Assembly: GCA_038212375.1 (NCBI GenBank)
Contig: JBBQUO010000004.1
Span: forward strand, 1-42,086
Length of the DNA stretch: 42,086 nt
From: JBGTNQ01 sp038212375
GTDB lineage: Bacteria > Patescibacteriota > Minisyncoccia > Phycocordibacterales > Zambryskibacteraceae
Reading direction: 5' to 3'
Both the position numbers and the translations under genes were made by a program. The notes under the pieces were generated by a model. It had not been told where the DNA came from. It saw nothing but the letters and a program-made list of their open reading frames with translations, and did not search any database. Shown here piece after piece: positions 1 through 7,436 of this stretch; the first letter of the stretch is position 1; every line of letters begins with the position of its first letter.

Positions 1-1
1 T

Positions 2-268
2 GGTGGTAATGGCGGAGGAGGTTCAGGAGGAGGTGGCGGTGGTGGATCAGGAGGACCAACTACAACACCACCAATCCTTGGGGGAGCATGTAGCGGAGCA
101 GACTTCAACAAAGACAGCAAAGTAAATTCGGTAGACTTCTCCATTTTGCTTGCATTCTGGAAAACAAAAGCGCCATTTAAAAACCCCTGTGTGGACATAA
201 ACAGTGATTCAAAAGTAGATTCAATCGACTTCTCTATCCTCTTGTCACAGTGGGGAGTTAGACCATAA
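2..268 (+). CDS. C-terminal part of a dockerin type I protein (5' end outside window)
   Basis: The visible 88 residues start in a long Gly/Ser linker, pass through a Thr/Pro stretch, and end in two near-identical Asp/Asn-rich loops: DFNKDSKVNSVDFSILLAFW and DINSDSKVDSIDFSILLSQW. Each has the spacing of a dockerin calcium-binding loop followed by its helix, and both end in Trp. Dockerins bind cohesin modules, and the next two genes encode cohesin-like proteins, so this is probably an exported protein tethered to them. Two Cys, one before each loop, may form a disulfide. The stop is 6 nt before the next ATG, so the three genes look like one operon. The catalytic or binding part of this protein lies upstream and is not visible. 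Confidence 0.85.
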   Translation, partial: GGNGGGGSGGGGGGGSGGPTTTPPILGGACSGADFNKDSKVNSVDFSILLAFWKTKAPFKNPCVDINSDSKVDSIDFSILLSQWGVRP

Positions 269-274
269 CAATCT

Positions 275-1177
275 ATGAATACTTATTCATCCAAAAAATA
301 TCTTCTTAGCTTTGCATTCACATGTTTTGTCTTGGCAACACCAACACTCTCTTATGCCGCCATTGTCACAGCAGGAACTCCAGTGCGGTCAGTAGAAGTT
401 GGTGACACGATCAAAATTCCTATCATCCTTGATACCGAAGGAAAGGAAATAAACGCAGTCGATGGTAGCCTCACTCTTTCTGGTGATTATACTCTTCTAT
501 CTCTTCCGACTGATGGATCGGTCTTTACCTTATGGCCACTAAAGCCTTCTTTTAGTAGCAGTACGATCACATTTACTGGCGGAACTCCTTCTGGAGTCTT
601 TGGGTCAAACATCCACATGTTTTCGATCATCCTAAAAGCAACAAAGAAGGGTGTTCTGCGAGTTACTCCAAATACAGTTCATGTATATCTCAATGATGGA
701 AAAGGCACTCCTTTTATTGCAACACGTAAAAATCTTGAAGTACCAGTGTCCAAAAGTAATAGAGAACCAGTAAACGAGCTTGCGATAAGTATTCTCAGTG
801 ACAAAACAGCACCGGAACCTTTTGCAATTGATATTGGCAATGACCCAACACTCTTCAATGGTCAGTATTTTGCAAGCTTTTATACTTCTGATGCTCAGTC
901 TGGAATTAATCGCTATGAAGTTACTGAGAACAGCTTAGACCCTATCAGATCTGGTTCACCGTATATCCTCAGGGATCAAAGCAGAACAGGGACACTTACC
1001 GTTCATGCGATCGATAATGCTGGAAATATCCGTACTGAGTCGATCAATCTCAGCACCAAAAAACCAATCACTCCTTCGAATCACTCAATGTTAATTATCA
1101 TTGCACTTATTGTGTGTAGCGCTATCGGAATTCGAACTGTTGTGCGATATTATAGAATCAAACATGAAGCTCATTAA
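275..1177 (+). CDS. Membrane-anchored cohesin-domain protein
   Basis: A 300-residue exported protein. A signal peptide (about 1-28) is followed by an all-beta module (about 29-155) that aligns by pattern with the cohesin module of the next gene: an early VEVGDTIKIPI strand, a central LWPLKPSFSS segment, a FTGGTPSG turn, and a late VHVYLNDGKG strand. A second beta region follows (about 165-260) with an IDNAGN motif typical of Ig-like surface repeats. A C-terminal membrane helix (about 272-291) and a short basic tail place the C-terminus inside. It overlaps the next gene by 14 nt. Likely role: a surface receptor for the dockerin protein encoded just upstream. The cohesin assignment rests on pattern and context; the partner specificity is inference. 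Confidence 0.75.
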   Translation: MNTYSSKKYLLSFAFTCFVLATPTLSYAAIVTAGTPVRSVEVGDTIKIPIILDTEGKEINAVDGSLTLSGDYTLLSLPTDGSVFTLWPLKPSFSSSTITFTGGTPSGVFGSNIHMFSIILKATKKGVLRVTPNTVHVYLNDGKGTPFIATRKNLEVPVSKSNREPVNELAISILSDKTAPEPFAIDIGNDPTLFNGQYFASFYTSDAQSGINRYEVTENSLDPIRSGSPYILRDQSRTGTLTVHAIDNAGNIRTESINLSTKKPITPSNHSMLIIIALIVCSAIGIRTVVRYYRIKHEAH

Positions 1178-2879
1178 AACCCTTGTTGTTAGTATATTCA
1201 CAATCCTCTTTCTATTTTCAAGCAGTGTCTTTGCTGCTGATATATATCTCCAAAGTGCATCACTTTCGGTCAGTGAGCAGGATCTCGCAACAGTTAATGT
1301 GTCCATTAACACTTCCGGAACTGTTATTAACAATGTTGACGCGACGATTGTATTCCCGACTGACCTTCTGAGTGTGCAGTCTATTAGTACGTCAGGCTCG
1401 ATACTAAACCTCTGGGTTGAGCAGCCTTCTTTTTCTAATAACGCTGGCACCATATCATTTGATGGTGGGGTGCCGAATCCTGGATATTCAGGTCAGGGCG
1501 GGAAAGTTATTACAATATATTTTAAAGCTAAGAAAAGCGGTGTTGCAACGCTTTCATTTCAAAACGGTACTATACGGGCCAACGACGGCCTCGGTACTGA
1601 CGTCACTCAAAACAGAAACGGTATTTCTCTAACCATTTCCAGCGCAGCAAGTGCACCAGTGGCGCCAGTTGCTCCTGTGGTAGACAATCTCCCACCAGCT
1701 CCTATTATTACTTCAATCCAAACTCCAAATAGTAAGGATTGGTACGCAATAAAAAATGCAACCTATCAGTGGAACATCCCGACAGGAGTGACAGCAGTCC
1801 AAACACTCTTTGGTAAAAATGCAGATTCAGTCCCTCTTGTTGCGTACGATCCCCCTATTGGCAACAAAGGGGTCACTAATATTCCTGACGGAAAATGGTT
1901 TCTCCACGTAAGATTTAAGAATGCGAATGGATGGGGACCTATCACTCATCGCTCAGTAAACATTGATACCGAAAAACCTGACCAGCTTCAAGTACTAGAC
2001 TCACTCGATAACGAAAATCATGTGGTACTCGATATTTCTGCGCATGACAAAACATCTGATATTAGTAAGTTTGCTATTTTCGTTGACAGTGTACTTATCT
2101 CTGAACAAAAAACAACCGATGATTCAGGGCACATTCAATATACACTCCCCGCACTGAACCCAGGAACAAAAGCAGTTGTAGTGCGTGCGTATGATGAAGC
2201 TCAAAACTATACTGAGAAAAATCTTACGATTAATGCCCCATCCTCCCTTGCAACTACCATCTCAAACTTCCCAAAGCAGATTGATATTGGGCAATCTTTT
2301 ACCATAACTGGTACAACCCCATACGAAAATAGCTCTGTTATTATTCATATTAAGGATGGTGATAGTGAAAAAACATTTACCGTTACATCGCAGAGTGACA
2401 AATCGTTTAGCTTCACAAGTGGCACCATCGATCACGAGACAGTTCTCACGGTATCCGCTGAGGCAAAACGAGGTGACGGAGGAAGTGTTATGTCTGAAAA
2501 TGCTTCTATTATAGTAGGTAAATCTACCTTTGCTCGTGTTGGTGCATTTGTGATAGCTGCACTCTCGATCCTTATCCCTATCTTAGGCCTCATGCTTCTG
2601 CTCGGAGCGATGTTCTATCTCGGTATTTACCGCACCCGCAAGATAAAGAAACTCATGGAAGAAGGCTTCATTGATACCGAAAATGAGATCCACCGGGTAC
2701 TCAGACTCCTTCGTGATGACGTAAAGGTGCACATAAAGGAACTCGAAAAAGCGAGTGGCACCCGGCCTCTAACCAAAGAAGAAGAAAGGATTCTTGCGAG
2801 CCTCACCCGCAATATTGAAACTTCGGAAAGCTATCTGACGAAGAAAGTAAGGAAGATTAGTAAGCGTAAAACTAAGTAG
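1164..2879 (+). CDS. Membrane-anchored cohesin / Ig-like protein with cytoplasmic helical tail
   Basis: A 571-residue protein. The ATG at 1164 is chosen over an upstream TTG because it begins a clean signal peptide (1-25). A cohesin module follows (about 26-158), with the same LW..QPSFS and FDGGVPNPG segments as its neighbour. After an Ala/Pro/Val linker come two or three Ig/fibronectin-like regions (about 175-455). One contains GKWFLHVRFKNANGWGP followed by an IDTEKP turn, a pattern common in bacterial surface proteins. A membrane helix (about 461-489) leads into an 82-residue charged, helical cytoplasmic tail. The gene overlaps its predecessor by 14 nt, implying coupled translation. Likely the larger of two docking receptors. 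The long inner tail is unusual for a simple anchor and may contact a cytoplasmic partner. Confidence 0.75.
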   Translation: MKLIKTLVVSIFTILFLFSSSVFAADIYLQSASLSVSEQDLATVNVSINTSGTVINNVDATIVFPTDLLSVQSISTSGSILNLWVEQPSFSNNAGTISFDGGVPNPGYSGQGGKVITIYFKAKKSGVATLSFQNGTIRANDGLGTDVTQNRNGISLTISSAASAPVAPVAPVVDNLPPAPIITSIQTPNSKDWYAIKNATYQWNIPTGVTAVQTLFGKNADSVPLVAYDPPIGNKGVTNIPDGKWFLHVRFKNANGWGPITHRSVNIDTEKPDQLQVLDSLDNENHVVLDISAHDKTSDISKFAIFVDSVLISEQKTTDDSGHIQYTLPALNPGTKAVVVRAYDEAQNYTEKNLTINAPSSLATTISNFPKQIDIGQSFTITGTTPYENSSVIIHIKDGDSEKTFTVTSQSDKSFSFTSGTIDHETVLTVSAEAKRGDGGSVMSENASIIVGKSTFARVGAFVIAALSILIPILGLMLLLGAMFYLGIYRTRKIKKLMEEGFIDTENEIHRVLRLLRDDVKVHIKELEKASGTRPLTKEEERILASLTRNIETSESYLTKKVRKISKRKTK

Positions 2880-2920
2880 CATAATAATACTTTTTGAAAT
2901 AAATTTAACAATTAGATAAA

Positions 2921-2960
2921 AGAAAACATTAAGTCAGATACGACTTAATGTTTTCTTTTT
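2921..2960. terminator. Bidirectional intrinsic terminator
   Basis: A perfect 15-bp stem (2921-2935 with 2942-2956) with a 6-nt loop is flanked by A and T runs. It lies between the convergent cohesin operon and msrB and can serve both. Confidence 0.9.
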
Positions 2961-2968
2961 ATAAATTA

Positions 2969-3376
2969 TTATTCTGGCTTTGCGTCGAGGTTAAGGCAGA
3001 CAGAATTGAGACAGTATCTCTTCCCTGTCTCCGTCGGACCATCCTCGAACATATGCCCAAGGTGAGATCCGCAATTACTACAGAGCACTTCTGTGCGATC
3101 CATGCCATGAGCGTCATCGTGCTCGTACTTCACCGCATTTGGAAGTGCTTGGTCAAATGATGGCCAACCTGTTCCAGAATCAAACTTTGCATCTGATGGA
3201 AAGAGTGGGTTACCACACGCAACGCAAGTATATGTCCCGTCAGTTTTTTCGTGGAGATATTCTCCGGTTCCTGGCATTTCTGTACCCTTCTCTCTCAGGA
3301 CATGATACTGCTCAGGGGTAAGTATTTTCTTCCACTCTTCTTCAGTCTTTGGCATTGTATTGTCGTGTTCGTTCAT
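2969..3376 (-). CDS. msrB: Peptide-methionine (R)-S-oxide reductase MsrB
   Basis: Reduces the R-epimer of methionine sulfoxide in proteins. The 135 residues show the full MsrB fold pattern: zinc-binding pairs C51/C54 and C99/C102, the FDSGTGWPSF signature, a histidine segment HLGHMF, and the RYCLNS motif carrying catalytic C122. A second cysteine at C127 is close enough to act as a resolving cysteine. No signal peptide is visible, so the product should be cytoplasmic. Last gene of the run thioredoxin, dipZ-like, msrA, msrB; it starts 31 nt after msrA. A second in-frame ATG seven codons in is an alternative start. Neither start has a Shine-Dalgarno sequence. Confidence 0.95.
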   Translation of the reverse strand: MNEHDNTMPKTEEEWKKILTPEQYHVLREKGTEMPGTGEYLHEKTDGTYTCVACGNPLFPSDAKFDSGTGWPSFDQALPNAVKYEHDDAHGMDRTEVLCSNCGSHLGHMFEDGPTETGKRYCLNSVCLNLDAKPE

Positions 3377-3407
3377 AGTGTCTATTGTTATCTGCTAATT
3401 ATGAATA

Positions 3408-3962
3408 TTATACGTTTTGTTTCTTTAGTAAGTCCGCAAACTGCTTCTGAACCTTTTCGAGCTTTGGGTTTATGACGAGCTCACAGTACATATTACTGTC
3501 CTTATTATTTTCGTAATAATTTTTATGATAGTTTTCCGCTTCATAAAACTTTATAAGAGGTTTTATCTCTGTCACAATTGACGCACCCATTTCATTTGAT
3601 TCGTTCAGGTTTTCAATAAACTTTCGAGCATCAACATCTTGCTGTAGTGTAGTAGTGAGAATTATTGAACGATACTGAGTCCCTACATCATGACCTTGTC
3701 TATTTAGTGTAGTAGGATCATGACTTGCAAAAAATATAGTGAGCAAATCTGCATAGTGAACTTGGGCTGGATCAAACACGATTTCAATAGCTTCAGCATG
3801 GCCAGTATTTCCTGCTGAGACAGATTCATAGGTTGGGTTTTCTGTTTCTCCACCTGCGTAGCCTGGCTTTACACTTTCAACTCCCCTGAGCATCTTAAAC
3901 ACAGCCTCAGTGCACCAGAAGCATCCTCCTCCGATTACTGCTGTTTCAAATTTTGTTTCCAT
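3408..3962 (-). CDS. msrA: Peptide-methionine (S)-S-oxide reductase MsrA
   Basis: Reduces the S-epimer of methionine sulfoxide, complementing MsrB. The 184 residues contain the diagnostic GGGCFWCTEAVF motif with catalytic C14 (C17 beside it), the GYAGG and YESVSAGNTGHAEA segments, and HDPTTLNRQGHDVGTQYRS, all characteristic of MsrA. There is no signal peptide, so it is probably cytosolic. The start is 11 nt after the end of the DipZ-like gene, so the two are co-transcribed. The reductant in this family is thioredoxin, which fits the redox genes upstream. Confidence 0.96.
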   Translation of the reverse strand: METKFETAVIGGGCFWCTEAVFKMLRGVESVKPGYAGGETENPTYESVSAGNTGHAEAIEIVFDPAQVHYADLLTIFFASHDPTTLNRQGHDVGTQYRSIILTTTLQQDVDARKFIENLNESNEMGASIVTEIKPLIKFYEAENYHKNYYENNKDSNMYCELVINPKLEKVQKQFADLLKKQNV

Positions 3963-3973
3963 AGTGATAGGTG

Positions 3974-5830
3974 TTATCCGAATGTAAAAGTAAACGCTTT
4001 AAGCCCTGGGTTCGTCACATGAATACGAAGCGTGTGCTCTTCATAATCAGCATTCTGTATTAGATGGTAGAGACGTTCTTCTTTAATGACAGCTTTTCCT
4101 GTCTTTGAATCAACATCAACCGCTGCACTTGCGCTAACAAGTTTTCCATCTTGATAGATGTCTACAGTAGTTCCACTTCCGCCACTTCCTACAAAATAGA
4201 CATTTTTTGCTTTGTAGTGATACTCGATATCTCCACTTGTCTGAGCATCAGCATTTTCTGCTGTAATATTCCAAGTTCCAACAAGATACAAACTATTAGG
4301 ATTTAGAGTCGTAGGAAGTGTAAAAGTTTGTACACCACTTACTCCCTTGTTTCCATTTGATAGAAATTCGTTTCTTGATGATCCAAAATATGTCTCAGGA
4401 CTTCCTAACTTACTATTATCCAGAGAAACGACTCCACTTGGATTAGAAATAGAGCTTGGTACCTGGGTCTTCATGTTGAGCTTACTATCGAGCTCACTAA
4501 GAGCCTTTTGTATTTCACGCTCAGTTATGTCGTAATCTCCTTCACCGATCTTATCGTACACAACGAACCCATCAATATCCACAAGATATTTGCGTGGCCA
4601 AAACTGATTCCCGAATGCATTCCATGTCGCATAATCATTATCGAGAACCACAGGATATTTGATACCCTCTCGCACGGTTGCATCTTCAACATTCTTTTGT
4701 ACTTTTTCGAAGCTGAATTCAGGAGTGTGTACTCCAATAATCACCAGCCCTTTATCTTCATATTTTGAATACCATGTATTGAGATATGGAGTTGTACGCT
4801 GGCAGTTGATACAACTGTATGTCCAGAAATCAACGAGCACTACCTTCTTCCCACGATACTGTGCGATGTTTATTGGTTGACCTCCGGTATTTACATATCC
4901 AGAGGGATTCGTAATTTCTGCTACCATTTTATATTTTACTTTCTTTTGGTCTATAGTCAGGTACTTTGAACCACCACTAACACTAGCATTTGTAGTGCTC
5001 TTTACTCCGTCAGAAGATGGAGAAGTTTCAACGTTTCCACTTGTATTAGATGACTGAACATTTTCTGGGATTTGGTCAGAAGTTACAGGGCTGTCACTTT
5101 TGGATGAATGAATAAGAAGTGACTGCTCTATCTTTGTGACGTCAAATATTCCTGCATCGAGAAGTTTTTGTTCGAATACTTTGTCAGCTCCAAACATAAT
5201 CGCAATACCGACAATAAGGAACAAAATCCCAAGCGTCCTCTTAAACCATCCTTTTGGATCAGATGCACTGCCGAGCTTTGATACCAGTCTCTGTCCTACC
5301 ACTGCAATAATAAACAGCGAAAGACCGAGACCGACTACATACGCGAGAAGGTCCAAGAACCCTGCAGAAAAACTCTTTGGGAGAACACTCGCCAGTACCA
5401 AGAAATACACGGGGCTACAGGTACTAAAGACTGGACCGAGCGACGCTCCAATAATAATGTCACCCAAGATGCTTTTCTTCTGGAACCCAGAAGACATTGT
5501 TTTGTTTGATTCGCGATTGAGTTTGTTTATGAGAGGAATTTTTTCCCAAAGTTCAGGAAAAAGTGTAATAACACCGAGGAGCGTCACGATACCCCCTGAA
5601 ACATACTGCCAGAAGTCTGGCGGAATCGAAATAAATAGCGTACTAACTTTCAAAACAAATGTGAATAAAATAATAGAAACACCAAGGGCAGTAATAACCG
5701 TAAGAGCTTTCTTCTTATCTGGCTTTCCGTCAGAAATCGAACCTCCAACAATGACTGGCAAGAGTGGCAATATACATGGGGCAAGAACAGTGAGAACTCC
5801 ACCTAGAAATGAAATGAAAAAGAGTATCAT
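3974..5830 (-). CDS. DipZ-like fusion: CcdA/DsbD membrane domain plus TlpA-like thioredoxin and C-terminal beta domain
   Basis: A 618-residue protein expected to carry electrons from cytoplasmic thioredoxin to the outer face of the membrane. Residues 1-215 form a CcdA/DsbD-type membrane domain with the conserved pair C19 (LAPCILP) and C138 (STCSP). A Ser/Thr-rich linker (about 240-290) follows, then an extracytoplasmic thioredoxin fold (about 300-445) with the redox motif CINC (C340/C343) in WTYSCINCQRTTPYL. The C-terminal beta domain (about 470-618) resembles the carbohydrate-binding-like domain of mycobacterial DipZ. Spacing to its neighbours is 10-11 nt on both sides, so it is in one operon with the thioredoxin and msrAB. 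Domain order matches DipZ; the substrate is unknown. Confidence 0.9.
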   Translation of the reverse strand: MILFFISFLGGVLTVLAPCILPLLPVIVGGSISDGKPDKKKALTVITALGVSIILFTFVLKVSTLFISIPPDFWQYVSGGIVTLLGVITLFPELWEKIPLINKLNRESNKTMSSGFQKKSILGDIIIGASLGPVFSTCSPVYFLVLASVLPKSFSAGFLDLLAYVVGLGLSLFIIAVVGQRLVSKLGSASDPKGWFKRTLGILFLIVGIAIMFGADKVFEQKLLDAGIFDVTKIEQSLLIHSSKSDSPVTSDQIPENVQSSNTSGNVETSPSSDGVKSTTNASVSGGSKYLTIDQKKVKYKMVAEITNPSGYVNTGGQPINIAQYRGKKVVLVDFWTYSCINCQRTTPYLNTWYSKYEDKGLVIIGVHTPEFSFEKVQKNVEDATVREGIKYPVVLDNDYATWNAFGNQFWPRKYLVDIDGFVVYDKIGEGDYDITEREIQKALSELDSKLNMKTQVPSSISNPSGVVSLDNSKLGSPETYFGSSRNEFLSNGNKGVSGVQTFTLPTTLNPNSLYLVGTWNITAENADAQTSGDIEYHYKAKNVYFVGSGGSGTTVDIYQDGKLVSASAAVDVDSKTGKAVIKEERLYHLIQNADYEEHTLRIHVTNPGLKAFTFTFG

Positions 5831-5840
5831 GTGTTATTGG

Positions 5841-6326
5841 TTAAATTGCTTTTGAAATAATATCCGCAAGTGTTGGACTTCCACTCCATTTTTTGACTAC
5901 AGATCCGTTTTGATCTACCTGAATTAAAGTGTGCTGGTAAGTAACTCCATACTTTTTCTTAAGATCTGTGTATGTATCGTAATCAACATCCAAAATAGTA
6001 AAATGTTCCGGAATAGCATTCTCGTGATCATGTATATCTGCGTCGAGTGCTCGGCATGTCGGACACCACTTAGCTCTAAAAAATAGAACAACTTTCCCAT
6101 TTTTTGCATTCTGGATCTTTTCTGGAGAATAAACCTCGTATGTGCCGACGCTCATTTTCTTGTTTTCTATCACTGCCTTATCCTTCTCTTGTTCCATAGC
6201 CGAACCTTCTTTCTGCATTACAGTGTCGCTCTTTGCCATTTCTGTGCGAGAACTTTTCGAGAAATAGACTCCAACTCCTACAAGGATGATAATAGCGGCA
6301 ATTCCAATAATTATATTTTTATTCAT
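5841..6326 (-). CDS. Membrane-anchored thioredoxin-like protein
   Basis: A 161-residue protein with an N-terminal signal anchor (about 4-22), a charged linker, and a thioredoxin fold (about 65-161) holding the redox motif WCPTC (C88/C91). The later cis-Pro strand is not obvious: a TYQHTLIQVD segment sits where thioredoxins usually have a Thr-Pro, so this is a divergent thioredoxin. It is first in the redox operon and faces outward like the DipZ thioredoxin domain, so it is probably reduced by the CcdA part of that protein. A strong promoter lies directly upstream. Confidence 0.85.
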   Translation of the reverse strand: MNKNIIIGIAAIIILVGVGVYFSKSSRTEMAKSDTVMQKEGSAMEQEKDKAVIENKKMSVGTYEVYSPEKIQNAKNGKVVLFFRAKWCPTCRALDADIHDHENAIPEHFTILDVDYDTYTDLKKKYGVTYQHTLIQVDQNGSVVKKWSGSPTLADIISKAI

Positions 6327-6353
6327 ATGTTTTGTTAAATGTATTATGTTTGT

Positions 6354-6381
6354 ATTATATACAAGACAGCTTTAATGTAAA
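6354..6381 (-). promoter_or_regulatory. Promoter of the redox operon
   Basis: On the minus strand: TTTACA (6376-6381), 16-bp spacer, TATAAT (6354-6359). Predicted start near 6347, giving a leader of about 20 nt. The -35 box lies in one arm of a perfect palindrome. Confidence 0.75.
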
Positions 6382-6403
6382 ACTAACTTTACATTAAAGC
6401 TGT
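6366..6403. repeat. Perfect 16-bp inverted repeat overlapping the -35 box
   Basis: Arms 6366-6381 and 6388-6403 are perfectly complementary with a 6-nt centre. No T-run follows in either direction, so a simple terminator is less likely. It could be an operator controlling the thioredoxin/msr operon, or an unusual end for the gene at 6431. Confidence 0.7.
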
Positions 6404-6430
6404 GGAGAACACCGAAAAAAGAGTTTTATT

Positions 6431-6796
6431 CTAAAAATTACGATCACTCCAAAATCTCGTACCTATCTTGACCACCACCATACTAGAAAGTACGAAAACG
6501 AGCCAAGGATCTACACTATGGGAGATAGCTTGTACTATAATGCCCAAAATTGTTACTCCGGACCCTACAAGAAATGCTGCTCTACCAGCAAGAGTTCTAT
6601 GAGCTTCATCTCTCTCATCAAAAGGGCGCTCTCGCAAAATAAAACTTGCAAAGAAAGCGAACACAACAAGTGCAAGTGCCAGGAGCGACACAAGCATCAT
6701 GTTTGGCATCCAAAAATCCCACGGATTAAGCAACAGGAATGCCAAACCAATAAGAATTGTAGCGGTTATGATTTCCTGTGAATGATTATTTTTCAT
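6431..6796 (-). CDS. Four-helix membrane protein, DUF2178-like, paired with XRE regulator
   Basis: The 121-residue product starts at the ATG at 6796, which overlaps the end of the XRE regulator gene by 11 nt; the longer reading only re-uses regulator sequence. Four hydrophobic helices are visible. Between helices two and three is a polar loop RERPFDERDEAHRTLAGRAAFLVG, and the DERDE plus AGRA pattern resembles DUF2178-type membrane proteins. Pairs of a small XRE repressor with such a protein are common in bacteria, but their role is unknown. Translational overlap implies co-expression from the autoregulated promoter at 7011-7039. Confidence 0.75.
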   Translation of the reverse strand: MKNNHSQEIITATILIGLAFLLLNPWDFWMPNMMLVSLLALALVVFAFFASFILRERPFDERDEAHRTLAGRAAFLVGSGVTILGIIVQAISHSVDPWLVFVLSSMVVVKIGTRFWSDRNF

Positions 6797-6998
6797 ACTT
6801 GATTGCAAAAATTTTTTCAACTGAAACTTTGAAGAAGCTAGCGATTTTGAGGGCAAGAAGCACAGATGGCGTATACTTCCCTTTTTCAATAGCAATAACA
6901 GTTTGACGGCTGACACCGATGTTCTGCGCCAAATCCTCCTGCGTAAGGCTTTGTGCGATCCTCATATCGTACACTTTGTTTGATACATATTCTTGCAT
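6786..6998 (-). CDS. Small XRE-family transcriptional regulator (YgzD-like)
   Basis: A 70-residue stand-alone helix-turn-helix protein. The core SLTQEDLAQNIGVSRQTVIAIEKG is the classic Cro/CI-type HTH, followed by YTPSVLLALKIASFFKVSVEKIF, the standard C-terminal half of the short YgzD-like repressors. The gene is the first of a two-gene operon. Two copies of a 10-bp palindrome flank its promoter, one at the -10 and one against the -35, the classical arrangement for negative autoregulation. The predicted leader is only about 6 nt. Confidence 0.92.
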   Translation of the reverse strand: MQEYVSNKVYDMRIAQSLTQEDLAQNIGVSRQTVIAIEKGKYTPSVLLALKIASFFKVSVEKIFAIKYEK

Positions 6999-7009
6999 GC
7001 TAATGCTGG

Positions 7010-7047
7010 GAGTATACTTTTATGAGATGTCGATGTCAAGTATACTT
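7010..7047 (-). promoter_or_regulatory. XRE promoter with two palindromic operators
   Basis: Minus-strand promoter TTGACA (7034-7039), 17-bp spacer, TATACT (7011-7016). The palindrome AAGTATACTT occurs exactly at 7038-7047 and with one mismatch at 7010-7019. The copies are 28 bp apart, overlapping the -35 and -10 boxes respectively. This fits autorepression by the XRE protein. Confidence 0.85.
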
Positions 7048-7391
7048 TACACCTTCTTACCATAACTTACTCCAAATAAAGCAGTGACGAGTGATAGGAT
7101 AATCGCGAAGAAAAATGCAGACCAAAACGTATCCACACTAAATCCTGGTACAATTTTTGCAGAAAGAATGATGAGTAACGCATTTACTACAAGTGAAAAC
7201 AGTCCGAGAGTGATAATGGTGACGGGAAACGTGAGAATACTAATAACAGGTTTAATAAAGACATTAATAAGTCCCCAAACAACCGCGAGAACGAGCGCTC
7301 CTATAATCGTTACGTGGACTCCAGGGATAAGGTACGCTGAAATCATGATTGCAAGCGCTGACACGAACCAGTGAGTGATGTTCATAGACAA
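7047..7391 (-). CDS. YvlD-like four-TM membrane protein (phage holin family IV)
   Basis: A 114-residue protein made almost wholly of four membrane helices, with the family's typical text: a Gly-Val-His after helix one, a WGLINVFIKPVISILTFPVTIITLGLF core, and a PGFSVD loop before the last helix. This matches the family named after mycobacterial phage holins (PF04020), which includes YvlD. In most bacteria these are ordinary chromosomal membrane proteins, not phage lysis genes, and no phage genes are nearby. The stop codon touches the upstream XRE operator. Confidence 0.88.
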   Translation of the reverse strand: MSMNITHWFVSALAIMISAYLIPGVHVTIIGALVLAVVWGLINVFIKPVISILTFPVTIITLGLFSLVVNALLIILSAKIVPGFSVDTFWSAFFFAIILSLVTALFGVSYGKKV

Positions 7392-7416
7392 TAATGTGAC
7401 TAAGTACTAATATAAT

Positions 7417-7425
7417 ATTATACCA
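7417..7425 (-). promoter_or_regulatory. Extended -10 promoter for the YvlD-like gene
   Basis: TGG then TATAAT (7417-7422) on the minus strand, with no good -35. Predicted leader about 18 nt. Confidence 0.6.
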
Positions 7426-7436
7426 CGAAATTAAAA

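Noticed and set aside
5136..5855. 239-codon open frame opposite the DipZ-like gene
   Set aside because: It lies fully antisense to a gene with clear CcdA and thioredoxin motifs and its translation has no domain pattern.
7047..7391. Prophage lysis gene, because the family is named after phage holins
   Set aside because: No other phage gene nearby; YvlD-like members are ordinary chromosomal proteins.
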